From: Nostoc parmelioides FACHB-3921
GTDB lineage: Bacteria > Cyanobacteriota > Cyanobacteriia > Cyanobacteriales > Nostocaceae
Direction: 5' to 3'
Length of the DNA: 64,000 nucleotides
Assembly (NCBI RefSeq): GCF_014696625.1
Contig: NZ_JACJQL010000004.1
Location: 165,870 to 229,869, forward strand
The position numbers and the translations under genes were made by a program. Below the pieces are notes generated by a model. It searched no databases. It saw nothing but the letters and a program-made list of their open reading frames with translations, and had not been told where the DNA came from. Of this stretch, positions 63,583 to 64,000 are shown one piece after another; positions within the stretch are counted from its first letter, which is position 1; the number at the start of each line of letters is the position of its first letter.

Positions 63583-64000
63583 TGCTCTTAGCCCCGGTTG
63601 AGAATTAGCCTTTGGTAAGTTTCATAATTCATCACTCACACCTTGAGTTATAGGTGAAGAGTTTGAGGAACTTGTGAAGGTTGATCAAATTTTTAGCGAT
63701 ACCTTCGGCGGGGGTAGCGATCGCAAAACTTTTCCGTCTATTGATAATACATTTGTATGGAATAATCTGTTTTCAACTTTTGGTCAATTAATGCTTGTAA
63801 ATGTATTTTCTGCTGCGATCGCACTAACGAAAGAATAAGATATTGAAAGTGTGTCTTGGTCAACTATTGGTTGTCACTTAGGACAACTTCATCCGTGAGA
63901 GGTTAAAGTAATTGCACATTTGTCAAGAGGGTGCAGGAAAAGGGGATAGATCCAGCTTGAAGACTGGTTTTCGTAGGGCTTTGACTACGCCTAAATCTTG
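63583..64000. promoter_or_regulatory. hoxU upstream region at the window edge
   Basis: 418 bases without a gene on either strand. It holds the 17-base motif shared with nifJ (63663-63679) and HIP1-like sites near 63718 and 63816. There is no trace of the end of hoxF, so hoxU does not directly follow hoxF as it does in some other cyanobacteria. Promoter boxes were not assigned. Confidence 0.5.
63663..63679. promoter_or_regulatory. 17-base motif upstream of hoxU shared with nifJ
   Basis: Exact copy of 49383-49399 (TTGAGGAACTTGTGAAG), similarly positioned upstream of hoxU. Confidence 0.5.

Noticed and set aside
63583..64000. End of hoxF expected upstream of hoxU
   Set aside because: No coding frame with hoxF features on either strand in the last 418 bases.

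Overview
The window is about 64 kb of a filamentous, heterocyst-forming cyanobacterium of the Anabaena/Nostoc type (PCC 7120 / A. variabilis-like). The evidence is a beta-carboxysome ccm cluster beside ndhF4-ndhD4-cupB, a bidirectional hoxUYH hydrogenase cluster, nifJ, a stand-alone Mo-nitrogenase C-terminal-family protein, many HIP1 octamers (GCGATCGC), and the 7-8 bp short tandem repeats (STRRs) typical of these genomes. This assignment is inference; no rRNA is present.

Layout. 1-9.6 kb: a GH38 alpha-mannosidase running off the left edge, a hypothetical protein, a PlsC-type acyltransferase, an alpha/beta hydrolase framed by a perfect inverted repeat, tRNA-Glu(TTC), an SRPBCC protein overlapping a GAF sensor kinase that lacks its H-box histidine. 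10.2-12.3 kb: a small ribbon-helix-helix-like protein, a structured leader RNA ending in an intrinsic terminator, a stand-alone HNH nuclease, its downstream partner and a DUF4870 protein. 12.4-18.7 kb: lnt, gyrA, and a MuiA/DUF4139 protein. 18.9-30.2 kb: the inorganic-carbon region. ccmK2-K1-L-M-N-O and the LysR regulator cmpR run leftward; ndhF4-ndhD4-cupB runs rightward from a shared 658-bp intergenic region. Together they encode the carboxysome shell, its Rubisco-organising core and a CO2-hydrating NDH-1 complex.

30.3-42.8 kb: a 1237-residue NACHT NTPase with twelve nearly identical 34-residue HEAT-like repeats, miaB, a DUF433/DUF5615 toxin-antitoxin pair, two membrane-associated proteins, a sugar-type solute-binding protein and a CBS-PAS hybrid histidine kinase. 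42.8-49.8 kb: repeat elements on both sides of pfkA, a dihydroorotate dehydrogenase-like protein, nifJ and the Mo-nitro_C protein. 50.2-58.4 kb: a methyltransferase, a repeat-rich island, an SDR, 4-hydroxyphenylpyruvate dioxygenase, a hydrogenase protease (hoxW), an ADP-forming acyl-CoA synthetase/GNAT fusion and a second GNAT. 58.5-64 kb: a Tat-exported RidA-like protein and the leftward cluster hoxU - DUF3122 - hoxY - CBS protein - hoxH. hoxE and hoxF are not in the window.

The strongest leads are: (i) the HNH gene whose leader folds extensively and places a terminator four bases before the ribosome binding site, with a duplicated arm able to act as an antiterminator; (ii) the NACHT-HEAT protein as a candidate defence sensor; (iii) a 17-bp sequence shared exactly by the upstream regions of nifJ and hoxU; (iv) an array of near-identical operator-like repeats upstream of cmpR; (v) the loss of the phosphoacceptor histidine in a sensor kinase exactly at a HIP1 site; (vi) an STRR embedded in frame in nifJ. 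All functional statements rest on motif reading by eye; no database search was run.
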